A stretch of 64,000 bases of DNA, from positions 114,238,734 to 114,302,733 of the forward strand of contig NW_023605305.1 in NCBI RefSeq assembly GCF_014898055.3, given 5' to 3'. Of the stretch, positions 35,120 through 46,029 are shown piece by piece. The translations under genes and the position numbers were made by a program. Every line of letters begins with the position of its first letter. Within the stretch, counting starts at the first letter, position 1. Below the pieces are notes generated by a model. The model had not been told where the DNA came from, ran no database searches, and saw nothing but the letters and a program-made list of their open reading frames with translations. The stretch comes from Talpa occidentalis. Lineage: Eukaryota > Chordata > Mammalia > Eulipotyphla > Talpidae.

Positions 35120-35285
35120 TCAATGACGCTCAAACTCTGGCTTGTGTCAAAATCACCTGGAGGGCGTCGTCAAAGACAGATTGCTGGGAACACCAGAGTT
35201 TCTGTCTCTGTAGCTCTGGGGTAGGGCCGGAGATCCTACACTGTGAGCGAATTCCCAGATGAAGCTGATGGCTCCTCTGAGCCCT
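35120..35285 (+). mobile_element. hAT-Charlie-type non-autonomous DNA transposon (MER5/MER20-like)
   Basis: CGCTCAAACTCTGGCTTGTG and CAAAATCACCTGGAGGGC on the left, ACCAGAGTTTCTGTCTCTGT in the middle, and CGAATTCCCAGATGAAGCTG on the right follow the pattern of short Charlie-derived MITEs. Which of the named MER families it is cannot be settled by eye. Confidence 0.5.
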
Positions 35286-36404
35286 GGGCCTTGGGCCCGC
35301 CGTCTAGCCTTGACCACCTTCATGCAGCGTGTGTCCCGCCTCCCAGGTGAGGATGCCAACTAGTCAATGGCGCTGATGTCGTCGCAACCATAATGGCATA
35401 CTCTGAGTAGGCACCCCAACCCAACATGGTTTATTAATTGGTGGGGAGGCTTGGAATTAATTTTAGGGAAGTTTATGAAATAGGCAATTAACCCATAGGA
35501 GCTTCTACTTTCCTCCTTTCTTTAACCAATTTCGGTGCCACTCACTGACTCTTCCTCCTCCAGCTGAACCAAGTACCCCCCGAACCTACATCTGCCCTCA
35601 AAACCTGGAGCTCTCTTGTCTGCTGCTTGGAGTTTATAGGCAATTCTTATAAGACATTGGCTGAGAAGGAGAGAAGTGAGGTAAGGCAGTAGCTCAAGAT
35701 GGGTATGGGACCCTGGAGGCTTTTTATTTTATTTTTCAAGAAGAGAGAGACTTGAACTTACTTAAATACTGATGGAGAGAAGCCAGTAGGGCAGGAGTGG
35801 TGGCGAGAGGAAGGAGCATGTGGGGAGAGGGAGGGCTTTGTGCAGGAGTGGGTGGGATCCAGAATCTGGGGAGGATTAGTTGAGATGAGAGCGGACACCT
35901 CTCCCTTAGGCGGGGAAAGGAAAGCATGAGTTTAGTCATGGCAATGTGGTTTTAGACGCTGGGTGACTCCAAGCTCTAACCTCATACATGTCCATAAAAT
36001 TAAGTTGCCACAGTGTTCGTGGCTTAATGTGTCACCCCTCCTCAGCAAAGCTTTAACCCAAATAAATGAATTTTTTATGAAAGACTTTCAGAGGTTGGGA
36101 AAGGTGACAGTGGGGCAGCAAGACCTTCCCAGTGGCCTTGAGTAACCACTGTCCTGCTACATCAGTGGAATTGGGAAAAGGACAAAAATCTCCAACTGGG
36201 ACAATGTAAGGTCAAGAGAAAGTCACAGTGATCGGAAACAGCCATCTGGTCTACCTATTTACGTTCATTCTCTCTCCAAGCACCCACAGCTGCAAGGAAG
36301 GGGCTAAACATTAACAACAGCTTCTTCCTAACCATTGGACGGGAGCCTTGGGATGTCATGATCCATCTCAGATCCACCCAGGGAGAAGCCATCTCTGGGG
36401 CTGT
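35286..36404. other. Non-coding, nothing recognised
   Basis: Unique-looking DNA, no exon or repeat supported. Confidence 0.4.
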
Positions 36405-36550
36405 GAAAAACATCTGATAGTAATAACAATAGTAAATCATCAAATGCCTCCTCAATAAAATTAGCATGTAAAGTGCCCGGTACATTGTACTGGAAGCTGG
36501 ATCCCAGACAGAGTTCGATAAATGTAGGTTGTCATCATCATCTTCCTCCT
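36405..36550 (+). mobile_element. MIR SINE 3' half, sense
   Basis: TAATAACAATAGTAAATCAT, GCATGTAAAGTGCCCGGTAC and TCGATAAATGTAGGTTGTCA follow the 3' half of MIR in sense, with a short insertion between the last two. Confidence 0.6.
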
Positions 36551-36697
36551 GATCAGCATCATCATTACTATGCGCCCATGCACTGTATCATGTGCTTTTG
36601 TATTTATTTTTAAAGTATATGTTTTTCCTGATTACACAAGTCATAGATGGTCTGTCTTAAAATGTTCTAACAAGAAATGCATAACCTAAGAAGTGCC

Positions 36698-36950
36698 ATT
36701 GTGGTGGGCTGGAGTCAGACTGTGCTTACATTATGCCTGTCTCTATACTGTGATCTCGAAAGTACTGTCAAATTCTTCTGTGCCTCAGTTTCCTCACTTG
36801 TTAAATGAGGGCAAGGTAGTTCTAACATCATAGGGTTCTGGGAAATTTAAGTAAGATGATATGTACATAAAGCAGAGCGCACCATGCTTAGCACAGAGTA
36901 AGCAATCAATATAAAGTGGTTATTATTGACATTAGTATTACTATTTATAA
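36698..36950 (+). mobile_element. MIR SINE, nearly full length, sense
   Basis: GGTGGGCTGGAGTCAGACTG, TCTGTGCCTCAGTTTCCTCA, CTTGTTAAATGAGGGCAAGG, GCTTAGCACAGAGTAAGCAA and TCAATATAAAGTGGTTATTA cover MIR from the tRNA-like part to the 3' end. Confidence 0.92.
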
Positions 36951-37315
36951 ATAAAGTTCCCTAAATCCACATCTCAGAGGGAATCTATAATGATAGCTCT
37001 TTGTAGGTTTCTTCAGGTCTATATAAAAAATGAGATCTAAAATGTATGTGCCAGAGAAATCAAACATTCTACAAAAATGAACAATAATGTAAAAAAATAA
37101 ACAAAAATTTTTTAAAAACATTTAAAAATTAGGATATCAAAAAAATGTATGCACTACTTCACATCTCTATTCACCTGACAAATATTTTGAATGATTCTCA
37201 AAATAACATATTGTACATATGAATAGACTACTTTGTATTTTATACCTTCTCTGAAGGTCACATCTTCACATCCCAAATGTCCAAGAGAAACCTCTAGAGG
37301 CTGAAGTATAAAGCA

Positions 37316-37636
37316 TGGGTCTGCAATCTTCTTCGGCAGGGCCAGAGAGAAACAGTTTAGACTCTATAGAGCACGTGGTTTCTGTTGCAACTACTTACCT
37401 CCATGGTTGTAGCAAAGGCAAGTGTAGCTAAGACATGAAGGAGTAAGGGTGGCTGTGCCCCAATAAAACTTTATTGATGGAAACCAAAATTTGAATTTCA
37501 TGTCATTTTCACATCATGCAATAGTCTTCTTTCCATTTTTTTACAACCATTATTTAAAAGTGGGAAACATATTCTTAGCGTACCGCCTGTACTATACAAA
37601 CATGCAACAGGCTGGATTTGGCCTGCAGGTCATAGG
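37316..37636 (+). mobile_element. hAT-type DNA transposon remnant (GGCAAACT-terminus group)
   Basis: GGCAGGGCCAGAGAGAAACA, GTTTCTGTTGCAACTACTTA, GTAGCAAAGGCAAGTGTAGC, GTGGCTGTGCCCCAATAAAA, CTTTATTGATGGAAACCAAA and CTGGATTTGGCCTGCAGGTC reproduce the order of a common Charlie-type element. Its terminus normally reads CAGGGGTTGGCAAACT. The exact family name is uncertain. The internal AATAAA is part of the element. Confidence 0.75.
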
Positions 37637-37711
37637 GAGCAAATGAGCTTGTCATTCTGGAGCCTGGTTGAAAATTAGAGAGGCAGTGAAGTGTAAAAGT
37701 AATATCTTAAT

Positions 37712-37955
37712 ATAACCTTTCTGCCTTCTCAGTGGGAAGTACCTTTTCCTCTGCTTGAAATGCATTATCCACCAAATCTGTTAAAATCCTACTCAAGGTT
37801 TAGATCACATGGCACATCCTCTGTGAAGCCATCCTAAAATTTCCTTAAAGAAATAAATGCTGTTCTCTGCTCAGCTCCCCTTAGCATGCCTTTGAGAGTA
37901 CTACCGTACCTCACACACACCAGAGCCCCTACTGTGCCTCAAAGTCCACGTGACC
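37712..37955 (+). mobile_element. L2 LINE 3' fragment, sense
   Basis: CCTTTTCCTCTGCTTGAAAT (for TCCCTCTGCCTGGAATGCTC), AAAATCCTACTCAAGGTTTA, CACATCCTCTGTGAAGCCAT and CTAAAATTTCC follow the L2 3' order. Confidence 0.7.
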
Positions 37956-38093
37956 GCAATTTATTTACTGTACTTGGCCGTGAGTGGGGTGAGCTGAGCC
38001 ATCGGGCTTCTCTCTCTCTTCTGGTGCAAGAAAAAAGAACCTGTTAGAAGTAGTCTAGGAAGAGGGAGGAAGAGTGTCTAGAACCAGAAAATC

Positions 38094-38369
38094 GTTTGGG
38101 TTTTTTTTTTTAGATTTATTTATTTATGCATACAAGAACTGGGGTGTAGGCCAGAGGTGTGGGGGGTGAGAGGATTCACCAGTGACAGAGTGGGGAGCAG
38201 AACAGGCAGACTGACTGAAATCCACTGCTGAGGGGAGCAGCGGGGAGACAGGAGAGGTCTGCTGCGCCGTGAGGGTCAGCTCCCTAGCCAGGAATTGAGC
38301 TAAGGGCTGCAGTAGCTGCAGATTGCTTCATAGCGCTGACACTCAACCCCTTGAGCCACCAGGGAGACC
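38094..38369 (-). mobile_element. Lineage tRNA-derived SINE, full length, antisense
   Basis: T-rich tail then AGATTTATTTATTTATGCAT, CAAGAACTGGGGTGTAGGCC, CTGCTGAGGGGAGCAGCGGG, and the head CTTGAGCCACCAGGGAGACC. The flanking duplication is CTAGAACCAGAAAATC at 38078-38093 and CTAGAACCAGAACATC at 38370-38385, 15 of 16 matching. Confidence 0.95.
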
Positions 38370-38385
38370 CTAGAACCAGAACATC

Positions 38386-39854
38386 TTAAGGAAACTAAAT
38401 TCAGGAAGTCTCTTCCCAAGCTGGCACTAATGTTTGGAAAACCGGCAACCCAGGATCTCTCTCGGCCCCCAGGGACTCTCATCTCTCTCTTTTTGATCAG
38501 TCAATTTTATTACTTTTCTTTCCTCAGTGGTCTCAATTCAAGAGCTAATAGAGACCAGCTGGCTTCTGGGAGTCCTAATTTTTCATTTCTGGGGGAATCT
38601 GGGCTAGAGGACTGACCGCATAAGTGCTAGCGTTTATCCGAGTGGGTAGCCCAAGGATTATTCCCCAAGAATGGAGGGAAGGAGGTGGACAGACACCTCA
38701 AAATGCCTGTGGCACTTGCTGGCCATACTTCTTGGCTTGTGCTATAGTTACCTGAGTGCATCTTTTTCCTACGATGTAGAAGGCGTGTTCCTTTAAATCA
38801 TTTTGGGAAAGTATCTCGCTCATTTTGGGGTCCCCAGTCCTAGCACTTTTTTGCACACAACAGGTCATAGCAAATGCTTACTGAATTCAAATAAAAAATC
38901 ACCTACTATTCAGTCTTTAATGCATCTTTCATCTTTATGAAAGGCGCTCGCTCCATTGCTAGGCAAAAGACATCTGAAATAAAAGATGCATCTCTTTTTC
39001 CTGGTTTCAGTATATTTTATAAATTTAATTGTCTTTAGTTCAGATAATTGCATTATTTCCAGTCCAGGTTTTCAGAGGTCAAACAACCTCAGGTCCAGAT
39101 GTACCATGAATGCAACTGTAATAGTTTCAGAGCAATTATCTTCTAGCTCTGCCGGGTGGAACGACTCAAATTCTGCAGCCAGGCTGGCAAGACATTCTTT
39201 TAAATGGACCCCTCTCCATATCAGGCTGAAGTGAACTCAAGGCCAGTTTGAGCAGAGACTTACTTAGCTGTGGTTAGTGGTCTAGGTAGCTGCTGCCTCT
39301 GCTGGCTCCTGTGCAGACCTGGGGGGCAGTGGAGTGCCCCAGTTCTTACCTGAAACCCTCTATCATTAACCAAGGTCAAGAAAACTCAGCAATGCAGCCG
39401 CCAAGGTCAATCAGGAGCGGCACTACTTTCCTGAAAGGTTGGAGAGTTTCTCTCTACTGTTATTATTTTTTTTACATCACCTCTGATCTGTTCCCTTGGG
39501 GGAGAAGCTGGCTCCTTGTTTACCAAAACCAGTTGCTCCCAGTGGTAGCTCTCCTGCCTCTTTCTGCTCTGAGGAGTGGTAAGCTCAGGGAAGGGAATTT
39601 ATAGATACAGCCCATGGCAAACACGTAAGTTCTGTTTGTGCCTCCCTCGCCCGGGCTAACACCCATTCCCCAGGCTTGGCTCAGGGGCTGCCAATTGCCC
39701 TCCCACTCCCTGATGAGGAGAAACAGTGCAAAGTGGCTTCTCTGTCCCACTAACATGCCAGTTGCATTATACACACAGGCTTTGTTCATGACAAACACTA
39801 AGATTTTCATAGTTGGGGTAAGGAATAGTGTCGATCAGGGCTGTGGGTGAGTAA
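38386..39854. other. Non-coding, nothing recognised
   Basis: Unique-looking DNA, mildly AT-rich. No exon or repeat supported. Confidence 0.4.
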
Positions 39855-39909
39855 ACACACACACACACACACACACACGTCACACACATGTCACGCACAC
39901 GTCACACCC
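39855..39909 (+). repeat. (AC)12 microsatellite with imperfect extension
   Basis: AC is repeated 12 times at 39855-39878 and continues as CACACACATGTCACGC-type imperfect units to about 39909. Confidence 0.95.
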
Positions 39910-40567
39910 CTGGTGAGATGCACAGAACTCCACTTCATCCTTAGTTAACCCAACATGAATCCAAAATAGATGAACTCAAGCAAATTTCTGACCATCCTTT
40001 ATCATTTAATCAGGATCCTTTAAAAGTATTGAGAGGTCTTTTGCAACAATTAGAGCTTTTTCAGCAAGATGCCTGGAAAACAACAACAAAGTAATAGAAT
40101 ATCTGGGCTTTTAAAAAAAATTGTGTGTTAACGCTGGGGGCATCCAGGATGTTGGCCACTTCCCTCATCCTACCTGCCCGGAGTCCATTCTTCTAATTAA
40201 TTGTCATTTTAAAAGAATGGAGAAGCTGTATTCACTTATTCTGAAGCAGAGGGGGTTTCTATTCCCCACTACAATGACGGTCTATTTTTACCTGCCACCT
40301 CTCACTGGAATTCAATCATGTGAATCTCTTGTTAATACATATTTTTCGAGTTGTACTCCCTGAAGCATTTTTTTTTTTTGGCTTGTAAAAATTATAGTTT
40401 GCAATTCTCTGCCTATCTCTCAAGGTATGGGGAGAAGCCCATATGTTTGGGGTTACCTAGATGCCTTGTTCTTCTTTCCTCAATACTCCTGTACTGAACT
40501 TTTGCCCATTCGTGTACTTCATTGACAGGAACTTAGCAAAGAAGAGAAGTTGATGGAATATTAGGTT
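39910..40567. other. Non-coding, nothing recognised
   Basis: AT-rich unique-looking DNA with a T run at 40370-40379. No supported gene or repeat. Confidence 0.4.
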
Positions 40568-40841
40568 ATAATTTTTTTAAAGATTTGTTTATCTATGCAG
40601 ACAAGAGCTGGGGTATAGGCCAGAGGTGTGGGGGTGAGAGGATTCACCAGAGACAGAGTGAGGAACTGAACAGGCGGATCTACAGAAATACACTGCTGAG
40701 GGGAGCAGCGGGCGAGACAGGAGAGACAGGTCTGCTGTGCCTTGTGGGTCACCTCCCTGGCTGGGGATAGAGCTTGTGCTGCAGTGGCTACAGATAGCTT
40801 CATAGGTTGCATCTTAACCCCTTGTGCCACCAGGGAGGCCC
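40568..40841 (-). mobile_element. Lineage tRNA-derived SINE, antisense
   Basis: AAAGATTTGTTTATCTATGC, CAAGAGCTGGGGTATAGGCC, ACTGCTGAGGGGAGCAGCGG and CTTGTGCCACCAGGGAGGCC are in family order. A small internal duplication, GGAGAGACAGG after GAGACAGG, is seen near 40720. The possible duplication TAATTTTT flanks it but is AT-rich and weak. Confidence 0.92.
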
Positions 40842-41139
40842 TAATTTTTAAGTTCTAAAACCTGAGTTGTCACAGTGCTTTTCTGAGATGCTGGAGTTTT
40901 GCTCTGAGCTACTCTGTGAGAGCTTTTCACAGAGCATTTTTAAATAATAGCATCATTTCTCTAAGATGCCCAGTATGGAAAGTATTTTCCTGGAGTGTTT
41001 ATACTTACAGACTAACAGTTCGAATGGGGAGACAATCAAGGTAAAACAAATGACGCTGTCATTGGGAAACCCTTTCAATTATTTGTGGTTCCGAAAAATT
41101 GATGGCAAGATAGGTAATATGAAACAGCAGGAAAGAACA

Positions 41140-41253
41140 GGGTCCTTTGGGTCAAACAGAACCAGGCTTGGGTCCCCTCTAAAGCTAAGAACCGTGTGAC
41201 CTTGGGTAAAGCACTTCCTCTCATCAAGTCTGTGAAATGAGGACAAATACAGC
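41140..41253 (+). mobile_element. 5' part of a MIR SINE split by another MIR
   Basis: AAGAACCGTGTGACCTTGGG, TAAAGCACTTCCTCTCATCA and GTCTGTGAAATGAGGACAAA are the MIR 5' two-thirds in sense. The element resumes at 41520. Confidence 0.8.
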
Positions 41254-41504
41254 ATCTAACATTTGTTGATTACTTTTCATGTGCTGGGCACTGTGCTAAT
41301 TATGTCACATGTTTTCATTATCTCATTTCAGCCTCAAAATAATCCTATGAGGCAAACTATTAATATCCTCGTTTTACAAATGAGGAAATGGAAACTCAGA
41401 AAGGTTGAGTAATTTGTCCAAAATCACAGGGCAGCGGAGCCTGTAGCTCAGTGCCGAGTCTGGCTGGCTCCGGAGACCCAGCACATCAACACACGTCACG
41501 CTGT
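41254..41504 (-). mobile_element. Full-length MIR SINE inserted into another MIR
   Basis: From AACATTTGTTGATTACTTTT (antisense 3' end) through TACAAATGAGGAAATGGAAA and TCCAAAATCACAGGGCAGCG, it ends GGCTGGCTCCGGAGACCCAG ... GTCACGCTGT at 41504. That last string is the antisense MIR 5' terminus, so both ends are intact. Confidence 0.85.
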
Positions 41505-41509
41505 GTCCC

Positions 41510-41620
41510 TGGAGTGGCGCTCTCCTTATCGGGCGAGTGGCGAGGACGCTGAGATAATGCATGCAGAGAACACGCCTGGCACAGAGTTGGTGCTGTTATT
41601 CTTATTATACATTTTTCTCA
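41510..41620 (+). mobile_element. 3' part of the interrupted MIR SINE
   Basis: GAGGACGCTGAGATAATGCA, then TGCAGAGAACACGCCTGGCA and CAGAGTTGGTGCTGTTATTC, is the MIR 3' third in sense. It continues the unit broken at 41253. Confidence 0.8.
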
Positions 41621-41689
41621 TGACATATTACCAAGCGAATTTGCATAGCCCTTTTTTACCAAGCTCACCGGCATAGTGACTCGATGCTT

Positions 41690-41830
41690 CATGGTATCAT
41701 GTGCAGTGTTATGAAACGGTGGCTCCTGAAGGTGGCAAGGCTTGGCCAAGGTCATTCCGCCTCTAAGCACACTGATGCAGGAACACAGAGCCTTTCACTC
41801 CAGAACCCAGGAATTTCACCTTGCCTGATA
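41690..41830 (-). mobile_element. MIR SINE (degenerate), antisense
   Basis: GAAACGGTGGCTCCTGAAGG, CTTGGCCAAGGTCATTCCGC and CTTTCACTCCAGAACCCAGG are in antisense MIR order. Confidence 0.55.
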
Positions 41831-42879
41831 ATCACAGGGGAGGGGTAGCTATATTTTATTATACTTTATGATTAGAAGAGAGAGCTATTTTCAGAGGAGG
41901 TGAGTTCTGATCTTGCCTGCCTGGAAATTGCTACTCTATCTTGGTAAGTCTGGGGATTTATTTCTTAATTTTCTGCTTGATTCTCTTCTTTATGTCGTCA
42001 GACGACTCACCTTCCAGAAAAGTGAAGGAGAGAGAAGACTCCTGTCCAACTCCACAGTTTTTTCCTCCACAGTTAAAAGTCCATACAAGTAAATAGGTAT
42101 ATTAGATGATATCTGGGTTTTCTAAGGTAAATTGGTTTGGTTAGAAGTTTGGGAAACGGTATTTTGCCCCCTCACAAAAACCATGTTTTCAATGGAACTT
42201 AAGCCCTCTAGCAAGCTCACAGGACCCTGTCATGAGCCTGCCAGGTGCAGGGGAAAGGTAATGCCGGTGAGGAAGATGAGCTAAGTGTCTGTTCCTTCCT
42301 TTAATTCCAGACTTGCTCCGGATGAAACCTCGAAATCAGTAATTTTCCTGGTAGTATCTCTTCACCATCTCAGAGTTGATCCCATGTGCTAGTGCCCCCT
42401 TACCTTTCTTTTACTCTGAACAGCCCCTAAACGAGGCCTGCCTTATGCCAAAGAGTCTCCTAAATTCTGAAACTACCTGCCTGCCTCCCTTAGTCTTTCC
42501 ACCTCACCCTCTAATCTAAATGGCCAGTGTAAGGGAAAGTAGCCTAGTAAACTAATTCACACTAAAATGTGAAAGGCTGATTTTTCTTACCCCCTCTAGA
42601 GGTGTTTGCATTTTTATAAGATTAGTAATAATGCAAGTGAAGTTGTAGGTGGTGGGAAGTTTAGAAGTGAAGCAAAATGAAGTGAAAAAGAACTATGAAG
42701 TAGAAGTTATTTTGGAAGAGCTCTGGCATAATATGGGTGGGTCAGCACAAGAAGGGGTTTTTTTGGCTCCAGCCCTCGATGCCACCACCTCCTCGAGGAC
42801 AAACACACATCTCCTCAGTTACCGTGGCTTCTAATCTTTTCCTCATCATCTGGACACCTATTAGAATGATAGCGTTTCA
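41831..42879. other. Non-coding, nothing recognised
   Basis: AT-rich unique-looking DNA with no supported exon, RNA gene or repeat. Confidence 0.4.
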
Positions 42880-43040
42880 ACACTGAAGCGGGTTCTAGAG
42901 TTAATGTCATGATCTCACTTTATAATTGAAGAAGGCTCAGCCACCAAGACCCAGTTCGCACACTGATGGGTGGCAGAGTTTGGCACCAGAATCCAGTTCC
43001 AAGGACCTGGAGCATGTTCTTCTACACGCCACGCTTAGTA
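42880..43040 (-). mobile_element. MIR SINE (partial), antisense
   Basis: ATGATCTCACTTTATAATTG, CACTGATGGGTGGCAGAGTT and CACCAGAATCCAGTTCCAAG correspond to the antisense core and 5' part. Confidence 0.6.
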
Positions 43041-43467
43041 TTCAGAAGTCCTATGAAATGAGCTTAGACACACTCAGCTTTCACCTTGCTCGCTTATCCA
43101 CTTGGATTTTCACTTTTCTTTGGAGTTGACAGGTGCAAGCCATCGTGCTGGAGGGAAGATAAGCTGAACTGGTGGTCACCCCAAAACGTTCTGCTGCAGA
43201 AGTTGGGGATTCTCTGTCCCCTGTGGGTGGGACCATGGAGGATTGAAGTCAAGGCTGTTTGGGGACCCAGAAACACGCTTTCTTCTTCACTAGCTACTCA
43301 GGGGACATGCATGAGATTCAACAACACGTGTGAAAAATCTAGGACGGTATTGCCTCTCCCCTTCCATTGGAGACACCCCCTTAGCGGTGCGCAAGAGCTT
43401 GGCCTCTGGAAGAACAGGCAGACGGGACCTCATCCAGCATTCCCTGCTGGGTGACCTTCGTACATTC

Positions 43468-43600
43468 TAGAAACTCTGTGCATCAGCTTCTCCATCTAGC
43501 AAATGGGGGCATTAAATAGTTTACACCTATGGGCTGTTTGCTCTCTGTGAGGGCTTGCTAAGTGTGGCCATCGCCACCATTATTGACCATACCTTGTGGC
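43468..43600 (+). mobile_element. MIR SINE (degenerate), sense
   Basis: CATCAGCTTCTCCATCTAGC then AAATGGGGGCATTAAATAGT is the sense core, with a weak 3' part after it. Confidence 0.5.
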
Positions 43601-43934
43601 TATTATTACTTTGCTTTTAAAACTTTTTTTAAGGAAGGCATGACTTCCTGGTCTGAGCGCCTTTCACCATGGCTGGCAATCTGTAAATCACCCCAGGTTA
43701 TGCTGACCCTTTCTAAAACTCTTGTCAAGCAGACCTCATTGTGTGTGGTGAGTCACCAGCACTTGGAAGTGGACACTGAGTCAGTGGGCTGTCAAAGGGA
43801 GGTCAGAGGGTCCCTGGGCTCAACGTGAGGCCAACCTGCCCCCGGCACTGCAGGAACAAAGCACACGCAGGGCTGTTGACTTGGGCACCGTGGGAACCTG
43901 GGAACCGGCTCCTCAGGTTGGGGAACTTGAAGTG
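43601..43934. other. Non-coding, nothing recognised
   Basis: Unique-looking DNA between two MIRs. Confidence 0.4.
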
Positions 43935-44160
43935 CTGGGAGATGCCTGAGCTCTGAACCCACAGAGACCGGACTCCGATTTCAGCTCAGCCCACCCTGCT
44001 GTGCGAGCTCAGGCAAGTTGTTTGCCCTCTCTGCGCCTCGCTTCTCATCATCTGCCACTGGTGATGGTTTTAATAGAAATGACTTCATGGGATAAATGCC
44101 TGGGGAAATGTTGACAATTACATAAATACTCGATCCACAGTAATCATGGCTCTTGCTAGC
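43935..44160 (+). mobile_element. MIR SINE, nearly full length, sense
   Basis: GACCGGACTCCGATTTCAGC, GCGAGCTCAGGCAAGTTGTT, TGCCCTCTCTGCGCCTCGCT and CATAAATACTCGATCCACAG follow MIR in sense from head to 3' end. Confidence 0.78.
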
Positions 44161-44696
44161 ACCACTGTCATGATCTTTAGCAGTAGCAGGAGTGGGACAG
44201 ACGGTTCCAAGGGGCAGACACGGTGGAGAACCGGGGAGCGCTGGCCGGACCAGGCGTGGCTTCGAGGTGGTGTTTTCAGTAGTGATTCTTCGTTTCAGTG
44301 TACAGAGTCATGGTTTATCCCTTCTTGCACTCTACGAAGGGGTGAGCGATGCATGTTCAAGTCATTTCCATGCTGGAGAGGAAGATTCTGAGGAAGAGTG
44401 TAAGCAGCCTGCGTGCAAAATCCCAGAGCTGGTTAGGCTGCGGGCAGGCGCTGGGCTTCTGGGCTCGCTCCAGGACACCCGCCCCGGCGTGCCAGGCCTG
44501 ACTCCACACATGCTAAAAATGTGAATGTCACACATTCATCCTGAGTCCTTGATCTCAATTGGCCCTTCTGGTTTCCTGCCATCTGCAAATCTGCACCTCC
44601 TTTGTGTTTCTTTGTGTTCACATTTTATGCCTGTGCCACCTCATTTACTTCCCATGTTTCAATCTCTGCGTTTCCATTTTTCTTTTTAAAAAGCAG

Positions 44697-44698
<2 letters not shown>
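44161..44698. other. Non-coding, nothing recognised
   Basis: Unique-looking DNA immediately upstream of the CT-rich region. Confidence 0.4.

Positions 44699-44699
<1 letters not shown>

Positions 44700-44731
<32 letters not shown>
44700..44731 (+). repeat. (TC)n microsatellite
   Basis: About 16 TC units, a pure pyrimidine tract on the plus strand. Confidence 0.97.
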
Positions 44732-44734
<3 letters not shown>

Positions 44735-44986
44735 CTCCCTGACACCCCCACCTTCTTCCTCCCTCCACACCAATCAAATTCCTGCTTGTTTCTTGCCATA
44801 TTCATTATCCTACCTCATTCCCCCTCATTCCTAGAAAACAGCTCACAGGCTCACCCTCCCCCAGCCCGCAGTGCCCAGCCTCCCTCCATAAATCGCAGCA
44901 GCCTGGCGATCGGGAACTTCGGCATCACACTTCACAGCTCAGAGTTTACACTACTTGTTCCTACTCTCCCAGCTCCTGCTCTCCAG

Positions 44987-44990
<4 letters not shown>

Positions 44991-45035
<45 letters not shown>
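44991..45035 (+). repeat. (TC)n(TG)n compound microsatellite
   Basis: About 14 TC units run directly into about 8 TG units ending TGTGTTTTAAAAAG. Confidence 0.97.
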
Positions 45036-45548
45036 TTTAAAAAGGCTCCACTTTAAAAACATCCTGGGCACAAGTTGAACCCACAGCGAAGTTTACTTGC
45101 ACATTTACACATTTCATGGTTTTCTTTTAACTAGTAGCTCAGGTCTACGCTCAATTACGCAAGTGAAGAAAGACCAGATCCTCAGGGAACACGTTTCTCT
45201 CTACTATAAAGAAGAGAAGCCAAACATTCAACCGAAACCGGGGTCCTGGGTGCACCCACTCTCTCCACGCGCCCCCCAGCCCCAAGCTGGTGGGACTTTG
45301 CTTTTTCCTTTGTGGGGTCATTCCTCGCCCTCTGCGGAGCGGCCTGCCCCGGGGGTCTCTGCACACGTGCGTGGCCGCTGCTGGCTCTCCAGAGGGCTCA
45401 CCTCTCTTCTGCCATTTTACCAGGACACAGGAGGCGGCTTCGCTCTCCCTGCATTTCTGTCCCTGCCCCCAGCTCAGCCTAGCTTTTTCCTGTGTAACTC
45501 CACCATACAGCAGCAACTAGCTGAGCTGCTGCTTGCGAGCGAGCGAGC

Positions 45549-45550
<2 letters not shown>

Positions 45551-45585
<35 letters not shown>
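45551..45585 (+). repeat. (GA)n microsatellite
   Basis: About 17 GA units, the reverse complement of the TC tracts 500-850 bp upstream. It follows GAGCGAGCGAGCTA. Confidence 0.97.
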
Positions 45586-45586
<1 letters not shown>

Positions 45587-45970
45587 CTGCATGCAGCTAG
45601 GCCAGGCCTGCAAGCCTGCCTGTCACTGGAGAGTTTTAGTTTGCATTCAGAAGAAAGGGGGAGGAGAAGGTGGAGGGGACCAGTGGGGGGGCCACGGAGA
45701 AGGGAGGGAGAATGTCTTGTTTGTGGCTTGTCAGCAATTGCTGGAGACAAGCTTCCATGTGTGAAAGCTACTTGGCATGAATGCCTGGGCCGTACCAAGT
45801 GTCAGCGCAGCGAGGGGGAGTCAGAAGAAAAACAGATCAGACCAGAGCAGACAATAGGCCCCTAAAGTGTTCCCCCTAAGTTGCTTTGATGTTGTCCTAG
45901 TGTCTTGATACCGGGAGGCCAGGGATTGCAGGAAAAGGGTCTTTTTTGTTTCATTCACTTTCCCCCTCAG

Positions 45971-46010
45971 TTTCTGAAATGATTCTCCAGAATTTCTCCT
46001 CATAAAAAAG
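45971..46010 (+). other. Possible 40-nt exon bounded by consensus splice sites
   Basis: An acceptor with a long pyrimidine tract (TTTTTTGTTTCATTCACTTT, then CCCCCTCAG) ends at 45970. A donor, AAAAAAG/GTAAGAG, starts at 46011. The 40 nt between would be a microexon. If the acceptor is not used, the donor could end a longer first exon starting upstream, near the GA tract. No known gene was recognised in it. Confidence 0.35.
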
Positions 46011-46029
46011 GTAAGAGCCCCAACAATCC

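Noticed and set aside
39855..39909. Tandem direct repeats considered as a CRISPR-like array
   Set aside because: Simple AC microsatellite in a mammalian genome; no spacers of regular length.
45533..45865. 110-codon plus-strand frame beginning with an Glu-Arg repeat
   Set aside because: The ER repeat is the translation of the (GA)n microsatellite, and the rest shows no domain.
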